The position numbers and the translations under genes were made by a program. From NCBI GenBank assembly GCA_003568945.1, contig BDIP01000046.1, positions 5,481 to 36,500 on the forward strand: 31,020 nt of DNA, read 5' to 3'. Below, in pieces: positions 1-9,682 of this stretch; the first letter of the stretch is position 1; every line of letters begins with the position of its first letter. Below the pieces are notes generated by a model. It worked only from the letters and a program-made list of their open reading frames with translations, was not told where the DNA came from and made no database searches. The DNA is from Kipferlia bialata (taxonomy: Eukaryota; Fornicata).

Positions 1-45
1 GATCCTTGTTTCCCCCCAACCCCCCCCCCCCCCCCCTGACCCCAG
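1..45 (+). other. 3' end of an intron of the coiled-coil gene, with poly-C tract
   Basis: A run of about 17 C is followed by CTGACCCCAG, the branch/acceptor motif used throughout the window. The acceptor AG is at 44-45. The pyrimidine tract is C rather than U, as in many introns here. Confidence 0.8.
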
Positions 46-3000
46 GCTGTCTGGCAGGGCCATGACCCCGCTGCAGAGGGAGAGCGTGGATGCTGCTGAG
101 GGTGCCCTGTCTGTAAGGGATGCCACCATAGAGCAGCTGGAGAGAGAGAGAGACATGCTGGCAGAGGCCCTGAGGGAGAGAGAGAGAGAGGCAGTCAGCG
201 AGGAGGAGGTGTCCCTGGCCAGAGAGAGTGCGGCACACGCCAGACAGACAGCAAGGCTGTTCCAGGAGGTGGGTAGATGCATGGATACTGTATAATGTGT
301 CATCCTCTTATGTAGTGAGAGAGCACACCCCTCACGCCAGCGACTGGACGAGGCCGAGGGTGCCCTAGGGGAGGCCCAGGCCATGGTGAGGGACTGTCAG
401 CAGGAGAGGGACAGGGGGAGACAGGCCATAGAGGCCAACACATCCCTCGAGGTAGGAGTGGCAGGGTTCAATCCCTACTATTATATATTGATTAGTGCAA
501 GTGTATCCTACTCCTACCCCCCAGGCCGAGCTGGCTGTGTTGAGGCCCCTGGCAGACCAGGCACGGGAGATGCAGGTACCCACACATGTGGATATACGTG
601 TGGTTATACATACGGTATATTGGTGTGTTGTGTCACATACTGTACATCGTCCCGTGACAGTTTGGTTGTGTTGTTTGCATATCACATTACTAATGATGCA
701 CCCTACCTGTCACCCTCTGACCTGCAGGTTGAGGTTGGCACCACCCGTGAGAGGCTGGCTGTCCTACAGACTGAGGCCCAAGAGCTGAGGGCATCCCTCG
801 GGGAGGCCCAGGACACCCTAGCCCAAGAGAGGCAGACACTCTCTACCATGGTGGACAGACAGGAGCTGGCCAGGGTGGAGGAGACCCTGCAGGAGACACA
901 GGTCAGGGGCAGTGGAAGATGGGCTGGGGGGGGGGGGATGGTGAATTGTACAGTGATAAGAGAGTGTGGCGTTGTATATTAGTTTCTTCTCTTAGATGTA
1001 TCCCCCTGACCCCAGGGCCGGGGCCTGTCTCTGTCCACCTCCCTGTCCACTGCCCAGGCCCAGGTGGTTTCTCTCTCCTCGTCTCTCCAGAGGGCAGAGG
1101 AGAGGGCCACGGAGCTGGGGGCCAGGGAGGCGGCACTGGCCACCGAGCTCAGTGAGCAGAGAGAGAGTGCAGGCGAGACGGGGCTCCGGTTGTCTGAGGC
1201 CCAGGCCCAGGTGTGTGTGTGTCTCTCTCTCTATATATATATCCATATATGTCTACTATATATGCCATTCTCCCCTGTATCGTGTCAGACCCATCTGTAT
1301 ATATATATATGTATACACTCATACTGTTTGCCAGTACCGATCTGCCCCCCATACCCCCCCCACCTCACCCTAGGTGCTGGCCCTGAGGGACTCTCTGGAT
1401 GACACCAGGGAGAGACTGAGGGCAGCAACCCAGGAGGCCACAGACCTCAGGTGAGAGATGCATCGTAAGTATATACATATAGTTGTGCAGTGTTTGTTCA
1501 TGTAGTTGATAATTGCATCATTCTGATTCCGTACTCTCCATATGAGCCCTGGCATGTTGTTTATAACGTACACAACCATTTCTACAATCCTCTCATGTGT
1601 AGGGAGCGTCTTGGCACTGCTACCACGTCCCTTGCCTCCATTGAGGCGTCTGCCCAGGCTGCCAGGGAGACAATGGCGGCAGAGAGGGAGAGAGCCGAGA
1701 GGGACGTGCAGAGACTGACTGAGCAGCTGGCAGAGGCAACTCAGCAGGTGTGGACCCATGCACTATTACTATATGTCTTTGGTTGCATCCTAAGTCCCTC
1801 CCCCCCCCCTACCACCCCAGGTCGCCACCCTGCAGGCTGCCCTATCCGATGCCAAGTTCCAGCTGGCAGTGCAGGCCGACAGACAGACAGACGAGGACGG
1901 GAGGGAGAGGGAGAGAGAGATGTCAGGGTCTGAGCTGCGTGGTCGCCTTGCCGAGGCCGAGACGGGGTGGAGGCAGGGGAAGCACCAGGTGGGGGTGGGA
2001 GTAGTGTGTCCTGCATACATATCCTATATATATATATACCCTCTGTGACTGACGTGCCAGGTTGCCGATCTCGAGGTGGCCCTGGCCAAGGCCGAGAGAG
2101 AGAGGGACGACGCCCTCGAGGCCTGTGCCCGGGACAGGGACAGGATGCAGCAGCTGGATGCTGATGTGCAGGCCGTGACTGTGCTGCACAGAGAGGCCAC
2201 TGCGTCTCTGGCCACATGCACCCAGAGGGCAGAGGGCCTGGAGGCCTCGGCAGAGAGGGCCGAGGAGCGGTGCGCAGACATCCAGACACGGGCCCAGGAG
2301 ACAGAGGCTGCCCTTAGAGCAGAGGTCCAGGCCCAGACAGAGAGACTGGCAGAGGCCACAGGCAGGTGTGGGGAGCTGGATACATACGCCCGGGCTGTGT
2401 ATGCCGAGTACCTCGAGGTGAGTGTTGCCTTTGAGAAGCTGCAGGCACGGGTGCAGGAGCTGGAGGGTAGACAGGTCGACGAGGCCACCACGCAGCAGCT
2501 CAGCTCTCTGTCGTCCCAGATCGATGCCCTCAACGTAGAGCTGCAGGAGAGAGAGAGAGAGAAGGAGCAGAGCACGCTGCAGGCCGAGGATGCCGATGCC
2601 CTGAGGAGACATGCCGCAGAGGTCACAGCTCGGTACGATGCGGCAGAGCAGGAGCTGGGCGAGGCCAGGCAGACGCTGCTGAGGTGAGGATGGGTGGGAG
2701 ACTGATATGTGTGCATACTTGCGTGTGTGTGTTTGTTTCATACATAAGTATATTACCTTACCTTCCATGTGTTTATGTGTCATTATTCCTGTCTGTATGT
2801 GTACCCGACCCCAGGCTGAAGGACGAGCTGCGGGATGTGCTGGCAGAGAGAGACGCCCAGACCGACACGGCCCAGGCCCTGTCTGCCCAGGCCCAGACCC
2901 TGTCGGCTGACGTGGCCTGTGCCCGTGCCGCCCTGGCCTCTGTGGCTGAGGCCCTGTCCCCCACTCCCTATGCACCCAGTGCCAGTGGGGACAAGGCAGA

Positions 3001-4831
3001 TGCAGATGCAGACCGGTGGGGCAGTGTGGTGGAGGGGGTCACCAGGGCAGTCGCAGACGCAGTCAGGGTGCCAGGGCTGGAGCAGGTATCTATGCACAGG
3101 CTGCTGCAGGGGCATATCTTTCTATGCATATCTATATGAGTGATTCCTTATGCCAGGACAGGGACAGGCTGCTGCAGGAGCTGCAGGGCGAGGCCGAGGC
3201 TGCGTCGCAGGCCATGGCGGAGCTGACCAGGCTGGACCAGGAGAGGCAGAGCCTGACAGGAGAGGTGGAGGAGGGCGGCAGGCAGAGACAGAGTCTGCAG
3301 GGCGAGGTGGAGGCCCTGGCGCAGCGGGAGAGGCAGTGCCGCAGACAGGTGCAGGACCTGGAGGCGGAGGTTGAGAGGGGCAGGGTGGGGTGCACACAGG
3401 CCCTGCAGCGGGTGTCGGCCCTGGAGGCCTCTGAGGCAGAGCTGCAGAGTGGTCTGGCAGCCACAGCTAGACAGGTACGGGGTGGATACATTTTCTTTTC
3501 TGCTCTCTCTACCCCCCACCCTTCCCCTAACCCGGCAGAGGGACGAGCTGACCAGAGAGCTGGAGGCGGTGTCTGAGAGGCTGGTGCAGGCCCTGGAGTC
3601 CTCGGATATGGTGCAGCAAGTCAGGTAGATGGCTGTGTCATGTATATGCCGCCACCCATACCTCAGGATGGGGTTTGATATAGTACTCCAGATACTGGAT
3701 ATATATGTATTGTGTCGTTGTGTTGCCGTATTCCTCGCCCCCCTCCCTTACCTTAGGGCCCGCAATGCCACTCTAGAGGCCAGACTGAGTGCCGCCGAGA
3801 ACAGCCTGAGGGCGGCAGTGGACACAGCCCAGGGCACGGCCAGTGAGCTAGGTAAGGGGGAGTAATAATGTAATGATAGGCTTCCTAGTCCACAGGTCCT
3901 TTGAATAACATCAGATGCATGGGTCATAAATATACATTGTATACATAAATATACATCTATATTCTCGCATACTCTGACCTGTTAGGTGGTCTGCGTCACC
4001 GCCTTGCTGTTGCCGAGGCCAAGTCGCTGGCCTCTGCGTCTGGTCAGTCAGACTCGGAGGCGGCACACAAGGAGATGGAGCGGGAGAGAGAGGCCCTGAC
4101 CGCCCGGGCCCTGTCTGCCGAGCAGAGGCTGAGGGAGCAGGAGGAGGGCACAAAGAGGGTCACAGATCAGCTCCAGGTATGGGTATCCTCACATGACGTG
4201 ACATGATATGTGACTTGTTGGTGAAAATCTACAAGAGTAAGAATGTCGCATGTGTATACCCAACATCAATGACCCCCCCTAACCCTGTCAGGTGATGCTT
4301 GAGGCGGCCACCAGCCAGCTGCAGGTGCGTACCGATGACCTCGCCCACCAGTCTGCTAGGGTACAGTCTCTTGAGGCAGAGATGGCCAGCCACCCCCCTC
4401 TCGAGGAGGTCCAGGCACTGAGGGAGAAGGAGCGGGCCTGTGCCGCTGAGGTAGCCGCCCTCAGGGAGGGCCTGGCCTCCACCACCAGCCTGGTCAGTGA
4501 TGACCTCACCCGGCTCAGGGGCGCCATCGAGCAGGGGGAGAGAGAGGTCGAGGAGTACGGGGCTGACATCGAGGCCACAGCCACGGGTCTACAGGAGGTG
4601 CGAGGGGGTTACCCTATGTATATGTTCATATGTCTTTCCGATACGCATCATGTTCTATCATTGACTCTTCCATTGTAGCCTATTCTCACTCAGGTTCGAT
4701 CCCTCCTGGCCGCTCTGGCAGAAGACCTTGACCACGAGACCCTGGGGGACCCCGACTCGGTGGCCAGGGTTGGGGCAGGGACTGCCCACGCTCTGCTGGC
4801 ACTCTCGAGGGACTACCAGGAGACCCAGTGA
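46..4831 (+). CDS. Long coiled-coil protein, 3' part (16 exons, 5' end outside window)
   Basis: Exons: 46-268, 341-451, 525-575, 728-901, 1016-1210, 1374-1450, 1603-1747, 1821-1988, 2061-2683, 2815-3085, 3157-3474, 3539-3624, 3757-3851, 3986-4176, 4292-4597 and 4694-4831. All phases close and the frame ends at TGA 4829-4831, giving at least 1,056 residues. The product is almost wholly Glu/Gln/Arg/Ala/Leu-rich heptad-like sequence (for example EQLERERDMLAEALRERER) and should form a long alpha-helical coiled coil. I see no head, membrane or catalytic domain. A Pro/Ser/Asp linker near 2965-3020 interrupts the helix. Fifteen introns of 64-163 nt lie inside, and most are phase 0. Rods of this type occur in basal-body, centrosomal, golgin and myosin-tail proteins, and composition cannot choose between them. 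Poly-C just upstream (about 20-36) belongs to the preceding intron, so more exons lie to the left. Confidence 0.88.
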
Positions 4832-5475
4832 GTGATGTGAGGGGTTGTATAAATATGTGTGTCCTTTAATGACACTTGCAGTGTATATATATACTGTGTG
4901 TGTGTTTTGCTCCTTTATGAGTTGCTTCCGACATAGGAAGTACTATGTGGTTCGGTAGAATACAATATAGGACTGAGCATAAGGCCAAGGCCGAAAGTCT
5001 CACGATGAGGTTACCAAATGTGGTGTATCACTTGACTTCATCGAGTAGAATGAAGGCCACACACAGTGTGTGTAGACCTATCACCTACAACAATTCTGTG
5101 TGAGGTCGAAATACTGGGTCTATTGAATCACTACATATACACTATTAGCTAATATACGGTATCTCCATACTTATCACGACGCTCCTGTGAGGTCAGAGGT
5201 CTGTCCTCATCCTCATTGTCATCCTCCTCCTCTGACAGTATTGGGACAGTGTCAGTATCAGGAACTTGCTTCCTCTTGGCTTTGGGGACATATGCCTTCC
5301 TCGTGCTCTCCGTCTGAGCACACTGCCTACAACAGCATTGACCTCGGGAAAGGATGGCTATAGGTTCGTTGCATCGCTCTCTCACGCACAATGATGGACC
5401 CTTTCTTGTTTTTTAAATAGTTTGAATCCCTGCTCAGGCCTGAGTCAGGTCCTTCTTCGACGCTGCCGATCGATT
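4832..5475. other. Intergenic spacer between the coiled-coil gene and ABCE1
   Basis: The 644-base stretch holds the 3' flank of the coiled-coil gene, a doubtful minus-strand ORF at 5149-5391 and the 5' flank of ABCE1. A short inverted repeat of alternating CA/TG (ACACACAGTGTGTGT, about 5060-5075) is visible. I see no tRNA fold or further exon with the window's acceptor motif. The promoter of ABCE1 presumably lies within the last 100 bases. Confidence 0.5.
5149..5391 (-). CDS. Possible small Cys-rich, acidic protein (doubtful, start not found)
   Basis: An 80-codon open frame ends at 5149. Its N-terminal part has closely spaced cysteines (a C-x4-C pair, then CCCRQC) that could bind zinc. It continues through a basic stretch (KAYVPKAKRKQ) to an acidic tail (SEEEDDNEDED) and ends DKYGDTVY. 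The composition is unlike an antisense shadow and it overlaps no other coding sequence. However, the frame contains no ATG; the frame opens at a TTG, and a TAA lies about 21 nt upstream. A real gene would therefore need a spliced 5' exon, and I found no acceptor matching the CTNAC motif. Family unknown. Confidence 0.3.
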   Translation of the reverse strand: MCVRERCNEPIAILSRGQCCCRQCAQTESTRKAYVPKAKRKQVPDTDTVPILSEEEDDNEDEDRPLTSQERRDKYGDTVY

Positions 5476-7417
5476 ATGGCACGTTCCAAGACTGTGAAGG
5501 ATGAGGGGACCACAAGGTTCGGTATTACAGTATTTTTACAGTTTCCATTGCTTACATATGTGAGTATTTGAGTGTAACGGGGTTGTGACACATCTAACTC
5601 TTAGGATTGCCTTTGTGAACCCAGACAGGTGCAGGCCCAAGAAGTGTCAGCTTGAGTGCAAGGTTTACTGTCCCGTGAACCGTATGGGAAAGAGGTGTAT
5701 TGAGGTTAAGAGCACCAGCAAGAACACACGCATCTCTGAGAGCCTCTGTAACGGATGCGGTATCTGCATCAAGAAGTGCCCATTCAAGGCCATTGACATC
5801 ATCAACCTCCCCAAGGCTCTGGACTCTGTGACTGCTCACCGTTACGGCCCCAACGCCTTCAAGCTGCACCGCCTGCCCATCCCGAGACCCGGTCAGGTGC
5901 TGGGACTTGTCGGTATCAACGGTATCGGAAAGACCACTGCTCTCAACATCCTTGCTGGCACTGTGAAGCCCAACCTGGGCAGGTTCACTGATCAGCCCGG
6001 CTGGGATGAGATCCTCCGTTTCTACAGAGGCTCTGAGCTCCAGAACTACTTCCAGGCCCTGCTCAATGGAGAGGTCACAGCCATCCGCAAGATCCAGTAC
6101 GTTGACTCTGTGCAGGCTGCTGTGAAGGGCAAGGTGGCCAAGCACCTGGCCAAGAAGAACCAGAACGGCCGCATGGAGGAGCTGATTGACTCTCTGGAGC
6201 TGAGGCACCTGCTGGACCGCAAGCTGTCCCAGCTATCTGGAGGAGAGCTGCAGCGGTTCATGCTCTGTTTCGTGGCTATCCAGGAGGCCTCTGTGTTCAT
6301 GATTGACGAGCCCTCTTCCTACCTTGATGTGAAGCAGAGGCTGGTGGCCGGTAGGGTCATCAGGTCCCTGGTGGAGCGTGGAGAGTCTGACAAGGACAGG
6401 TACTGCATCTGTGTGGAGCACGACCTCGCCATCCTGGACTACCTCTCCGACTACGTGTGCTGTCTGTACGGAGTGCCCGGTGCCTATGGAGTGGTGAGTG
6501 CCCCCTTCTCCGTCAGGGAGGGCATCAACATCTTCCTGGCAGGTGTCATCCCTACTGAGAACATGCGCTTCAGAGAGCACGCCATCTCCTTCAAGATATC
6601 CGAGGTGGAGGACGAGGAGACCGACAAGCGCAAGATGCGCCGCTACTCCTACCCCGCCATGTCGTGCAAGAGAGGCGACTTCACCCTGCACGTGGAGAGC
6701 GGAGAGTTCACCGACTCTGAGATTGTGGTGCTGCTGGGTGAGAACGGCGTGGGCAAGACCACCTTCATCAAGATGCTGGCCGGTGCCATCAAGCCCACCG
6801 AGGAGGGCGTCAAGGTGCCCGAGATGTCCATCTCCTACAAGCCCCAGGCCATCTCCCCCTCCTTCGACGGCACCGTGGAGATGCTGCTCAGGACCAAGCT
6901 GCGCACTGCCTACGTCCACCCCCAGTTCCAGCAGGACGTCATGAAGCCCCTCAACATGGAGCCCCTCATGGACAGAATCGTCAAGAACCTGTCCGGAGGA
7001 GAGATCCAGCGTGTGGCCATCGCCCTTGCTCTCGGCAAGCCAGCCGACGTGTACCTGCTGGATGAGCCCTCTGCCTACCTGGATGCCGAGCAGAGGCTGG
7101 TCACGGCCAAGATCATCAAGCGCTACCTCATGAACACCAAGAAGACCGGCTTCATCGTCGAGCACGATTTCCTGATGGCCATCTACCTTGCCGATAGGGT
7201 TGTGGTGTACTCTGGCCAGCCAGGCATTGAGTGCACAGCCCACAGGCCAGTGGGCTTCCTGGACGGCGTCAACCACTTCCTGCAGTCCATCGACGTCACC
7301 TTCAGAAGGGACCCCGAGAACTTCCGCCCCCGCATCAACAAGCACCTGTCCGTCAAGGATAGGCTGCAGAAGCAGAGGGGCGCATTCTTCACCGACTTCG
7401 ATCTGCAGGACGAGTAG
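5476..7417 (+). CDS. ABCE1: ABC transporter E family protein ABCE1/Rli1 (ribosome recycling ATPase)
   Basis: Exons 5476-5516 and 5605-7417 encode 617 residues. Family role: an iron-sulfur twin-ATPase that splits post-termination 80S ribosomes with eRF1 or Pelota in the cytosol, and it is needed for viability. Seen: an N-terminal cluster motif with Cys at about 23, 28, 32 and 36, and a second ([11 protein letters not shown]) at about 62-72. First nucleotide-binding domain: Walker [10 protein letters not shown] (about 117), signature LSGGELQR (about 223), Walker [12 protein letters not shown] (about 246). Second: GENGVGKTT (about 392), LSGGEIQR (about 475), [11 protein letters not shown] (about 496), with H-loops VEHD in both. 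All key residues are present, so the enzyme looks functional. The phase-2 intron 5517-5604 has an unusual donor (GTTCGG) and acceptor CTAACTCTTAG. Splicing is required to join [13 protein letters not shown] to [10 protein letters not shown], which matches the family start. Length is slightly above the usual ~600. Confidence 0.97.
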
Positions 7418-7818
7418 AGAGTCTGTAACGGGGTGTATGAGGGTGTATGACCAGCTATGTCCATGTCCATGTATGAGTGCGGGCTGAATTGGTCGTCTGA
7501 CTGCTGAGTAGTTCTATGCATTGGTAGCGACATGCTTTGGTCGTTCCCAACTATATCAGTTGTGTTTTCGTAGGTCTAGTTGCAATAGATATTTTGATGT
7601 TAATGACGTGGTTGTATCGTTATTCGGTCAGACCAGTGAACACATGAGTATTTAGTTTCTCAGTGCCCGACGCGCTTTGCTTAGGAAGTATATATTGCTC
7701 GGAGGTCCTCCGAGGATGTATTATATATACTGCAGTGTCTTTTTGCTCTAGGGGTGCAGCGTCCTCAACAGATAAGTGACGAGTGCTGATAAGCGTCTCT
7801 CTGACACTGTTGTGAAGC
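7418..7818. other. Intergenic spacer between ABCE1 and the TPR-like gene
   Basis: The 401-base stretch between two head-to-tail genes starts with a tandem 10-mer (GGGTGTATGA at 7431-7440 and 7441-7450). It also holds a nested inverted repeat at 7688-7730, listed separately. I see no further exon or RNA gene. The 3' end of ABCE1 and the promoter of the next gene must both lie here. Confidence 0.5.
7688..7730. repeat. Nested inverted repeat upstream of the TPR-like gene
   Basis: Inner arms CTCGGAGG and CCTCCGAG (7698-7714) flank a single T. Outer AT-rich arms GTATATAT (7688) and ATATATAC (to 7730) flank them. The element lies about 90 bases before the ATG at 7819. It could be a protein-binding palindrome or an RNA hairpin. 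No function is shown by sequence. Confidence 0.6.
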
Positions 7819-9468
7819 ATGGTGGTGAAGACAAGTAAGCTATATTCAAAGGCCCTCTCTCTGGGCCGGGGACAGAAGTACCAGGCTGTGATCGAGCTGC
7901 TGTCCCCCAAGCTGGAGGCAGGACAGGTGTCCTCAGAGGTGGTGATCGACAACGAGGAGAAGTACCCCAGGCTGCTATTCCTCTCTCTGGCTCATGCCCT
8001 CTGGGCCACCAAGCAGTACACCACCTCAGAGCAGACCCTGGCCCTTGCTGGGGCCACTGAGCCCGGCATGCCTGGCCATGAGGCCGCGTGTCTGCTGAGG
8101 CACCAGCTGCTCCTGTCCCAGGGGCTCGACATGCCCCAGGATGTGCAGGCCTCGGCCCTCTCCATCCTGACCCAGAAGGGAGGCAGCGCCCCCCCTGAGC
8201 TGGCTGTCAACGTGGCAGGAGGGTTTGCTCTCTGCGACCAGGCCGTCCCCGCTGGGTATGCCGCTCTGCCAGCGGTCAAGGAGGCAGTCGACTACTGGGA
8301 GCTCCAGTGTAACCTGGGGGCTGCATACGCTCTCTCTGGCGATGCCCAGCAGGCTGCCAAGTGTGCTACCAGGGGCGCCAGTCTCCTGAGGGCCGAGGAG
8401 GGGGGGGACTTCGATGCTGCTGGACCCGACCACACCCGGTTCATGGTGCTGAGGCATGCGGTGACACAGGAGAGACACGCGAGTCTGGACGTGGTCACCA
8501 GGGCTGCCCTGGCTGGGCAGGCCCCCTGCACCCACGACACCTCGCTGTCCACCCTGGGTGCTGTGAGGGAGGCTGAGATGGGGGAGGCACAGGCACTCGT
8601 GCCCAGGTTCGGGGAGGGCGGGGAGAGGCTCTCTCCCGCTGAGGTGCACGTGAGTAAGCCTCTGAGGCTAGGCGCAGAGTGCATGAGGGCGTGCATGCTG
8701 GTGCGTGCCGGTAACCCCCAGGGAGACAGTGACTGTATGGCCCTGCTGGGGTCCCCACTCCTCTCCTCCCTCCCCACCCACTCTCTGCTGGCCCTGCTCA
8801 GACACGCCCTGGGGGCTGCTGCCACCGGCCTCAACAATCCCAAGAGACTCTCCCCCAATGTGCTAGCCCGTGCTGCCAGTCTGGCTGGTATCTCTCCCGC
8901 ATCCAGGCACTGGGGTCGCTTCTGCAACCTCCAGGCCGACCCTCTCTTCCTGGTTGACTTCTCTGCCTGTGTATCTGCCACCTCCCCCCTCGGCCTGCTC
9001 TCTGACCAGGACAGGGCGGCTCTGCTGCTGCCCATAGGCCAGCACCTGGCAGCCACCAACAAGCCCAGGGCCGGGGCCAGGCTGCTGCAGCTGTGTATGG
9101 GGGCTGGGCTGACCCAGACCGTGAGGCACTGGACCGGGGTGGGAGTGGCACGGGAGGACGAGGGAGAGGCCGACACTGACATGGGAGTGTCCGGTGAGGC
9201 CCTGGCCCTTGCCCAGCTGACCAGGGTGCTGGGGACCAAGCGCCGCCCCAGCAATGCCTCGGCGGCAGAGGAGAGGCGGCTGACCCAGCTGTTCAAGGGC
9301 AAGAAGAGGACGAGACAGGCCAGGGCCAACCAGGGCCAGGGGGGAGGGTCGGGGGCAGACCACACGACGGAGGTGGCACACGTGTCTGTGCAGCACCACA
9401 AGGCTAAGGGAAAGGGAAAGGGTAAGGGGAAGGCTAAGGGAAAGGGCAAGGGTAAGGGAAGACGCTAA
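7819..9468 (+). CDS. Helical-repeat (TPR-like) protein with Lys/Gly-rich tail, possibly SRP72
   Basis: Single uninterrupted ORF of 549 residues starting at ATG 7819, the first ATG after the spacer. It ends TAA. The body is Ala/Leu-rich and looks like stacked helical hairpins. The clearest TPR-like unit is near residues 155-190 (CNLGAAYALSGDAQQAAKC), where SRP72 carries a similar unit. The last ~75 residues are strongly basic, ending in alternating KGK/KAKGK repeats. SRP72, the signal recognition particle subunit that binds SRP RNA and SRP68, has the same plan: N-terminal TPRs then a Lys-rich RNA-binding tail. Against this, I do not see the SRP72 P-D-P-E-R-W-L motif, so identity is tentative. 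The lack of introns contrasts with its neighbours. An AGTAAAT 15 nt after the stop resembles the Giardia-type poly(A) signal AGTRAAY. Confidence 0.85.
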   Translation: MVVKTSKLYSKALSLGRGQKYQAVIELLSPKLEAGQVSSEVVIDNEEKYPRLLFLSLAHALWATKQYTTSEQTLALAGATEPGMPGHEAACLLRHQLLLSQGLDMPQDVQASALSILTQKGGSAPPELAVNVAGGFALCDQAVPAGYAALPAVKEAVDYWELQCNLGAAYALSGDAQQAAKCATRGASLLRAEEGGDFDAAGPDHTRFMVLRHAVTQERHASLDVVTRAALAGQAPCTHDTSLSTLGAVREAEMGEAQALVPRFGEGGERLSPAEVHVSKPLRLGAECMRACMLVRAGNPQGDSDCMALLGSPLLSSLPTHSLLALLRHALGAAATGLNNPKRLSPNVLARAASLAGISPASRHWGRFCNLQADPLFLVDFSACVSATSPLGLLSDQDRAALLLPIGQHLAATNKPRAGARLLQLCMGAGLTQTVRHWTGVGVAREDEGEADTDMGVSGEALALAQLTRVLGTKRRPSNASAAEERRLTQLFKGKKRTRQARANQGQGGGSGADHTTEVAHVSVQHHKAKGKGKGKGKAKGKGKGKGRR

Positions 9469-9682
9469 CCACCTGATTGAAGAGTAAATATTTCGCTACT
9501 GTTATTCCCAAGGTCTGGGTCAGAGTGTCACATCTCAATGGGTATTAATAATACTTCACAATTACTCTATTCTACTCTGTGTGCGTGAACAGAAACAAGA
9601 CATCCACAAAAACCCAAACACACTACTATACACACTATCCTCCACACACTTCCGCTTTGAGCAACATCATAAATATGCACTG
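9469..9682. other. Convergent intergenic spacer
   Basis: 214 bases between the stops of the TPR-like gene (+) and the ciliary-type gene (-). It is AT-richer than the coding sequence, with no ORF or repeat of note. The 3' ends of both transcripts must fall here and may overlap. Confidence 0.5.

Noticed and set aside
460-480. tRNA B-box/T-arm-like sequence GGTTCAATCCC
   Set aside because: It lies in an intron of the coiled-coil gene, the preceding 50 bases are exon, and no acceptor stem, D arm or anticodon arm can be drawn.
2415-2425. GAGGTGAGTG as a donor inside the long coiled-coil exon
   Set aside because: The heptad-like frame continues without interruption (EYLEVSVAFEKLQ) and no acceptor motif follows nearby.
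4690-4705. Second B-box-like sequence GGTTCGATCCC
   Set aside because: It is the start of the last coiled-coil exon (VRSLL); no tRNA cloverleaf fits around it.
6233-7345. Long minus-strand open frame opposite ABCE1 (370 codons)
   Set aside because: Antisense shadow of a GC-biased conserved gene; composition (Leu/His/Gly/Val) and lack of any domain fit a shadow.
9483-9489. AGTAAAT as a Giardia-like poly(A) signal
   Set aside because: It matches after one gene only; I did not find an equivalent after the other stops, so I do not annotate it as a signal.
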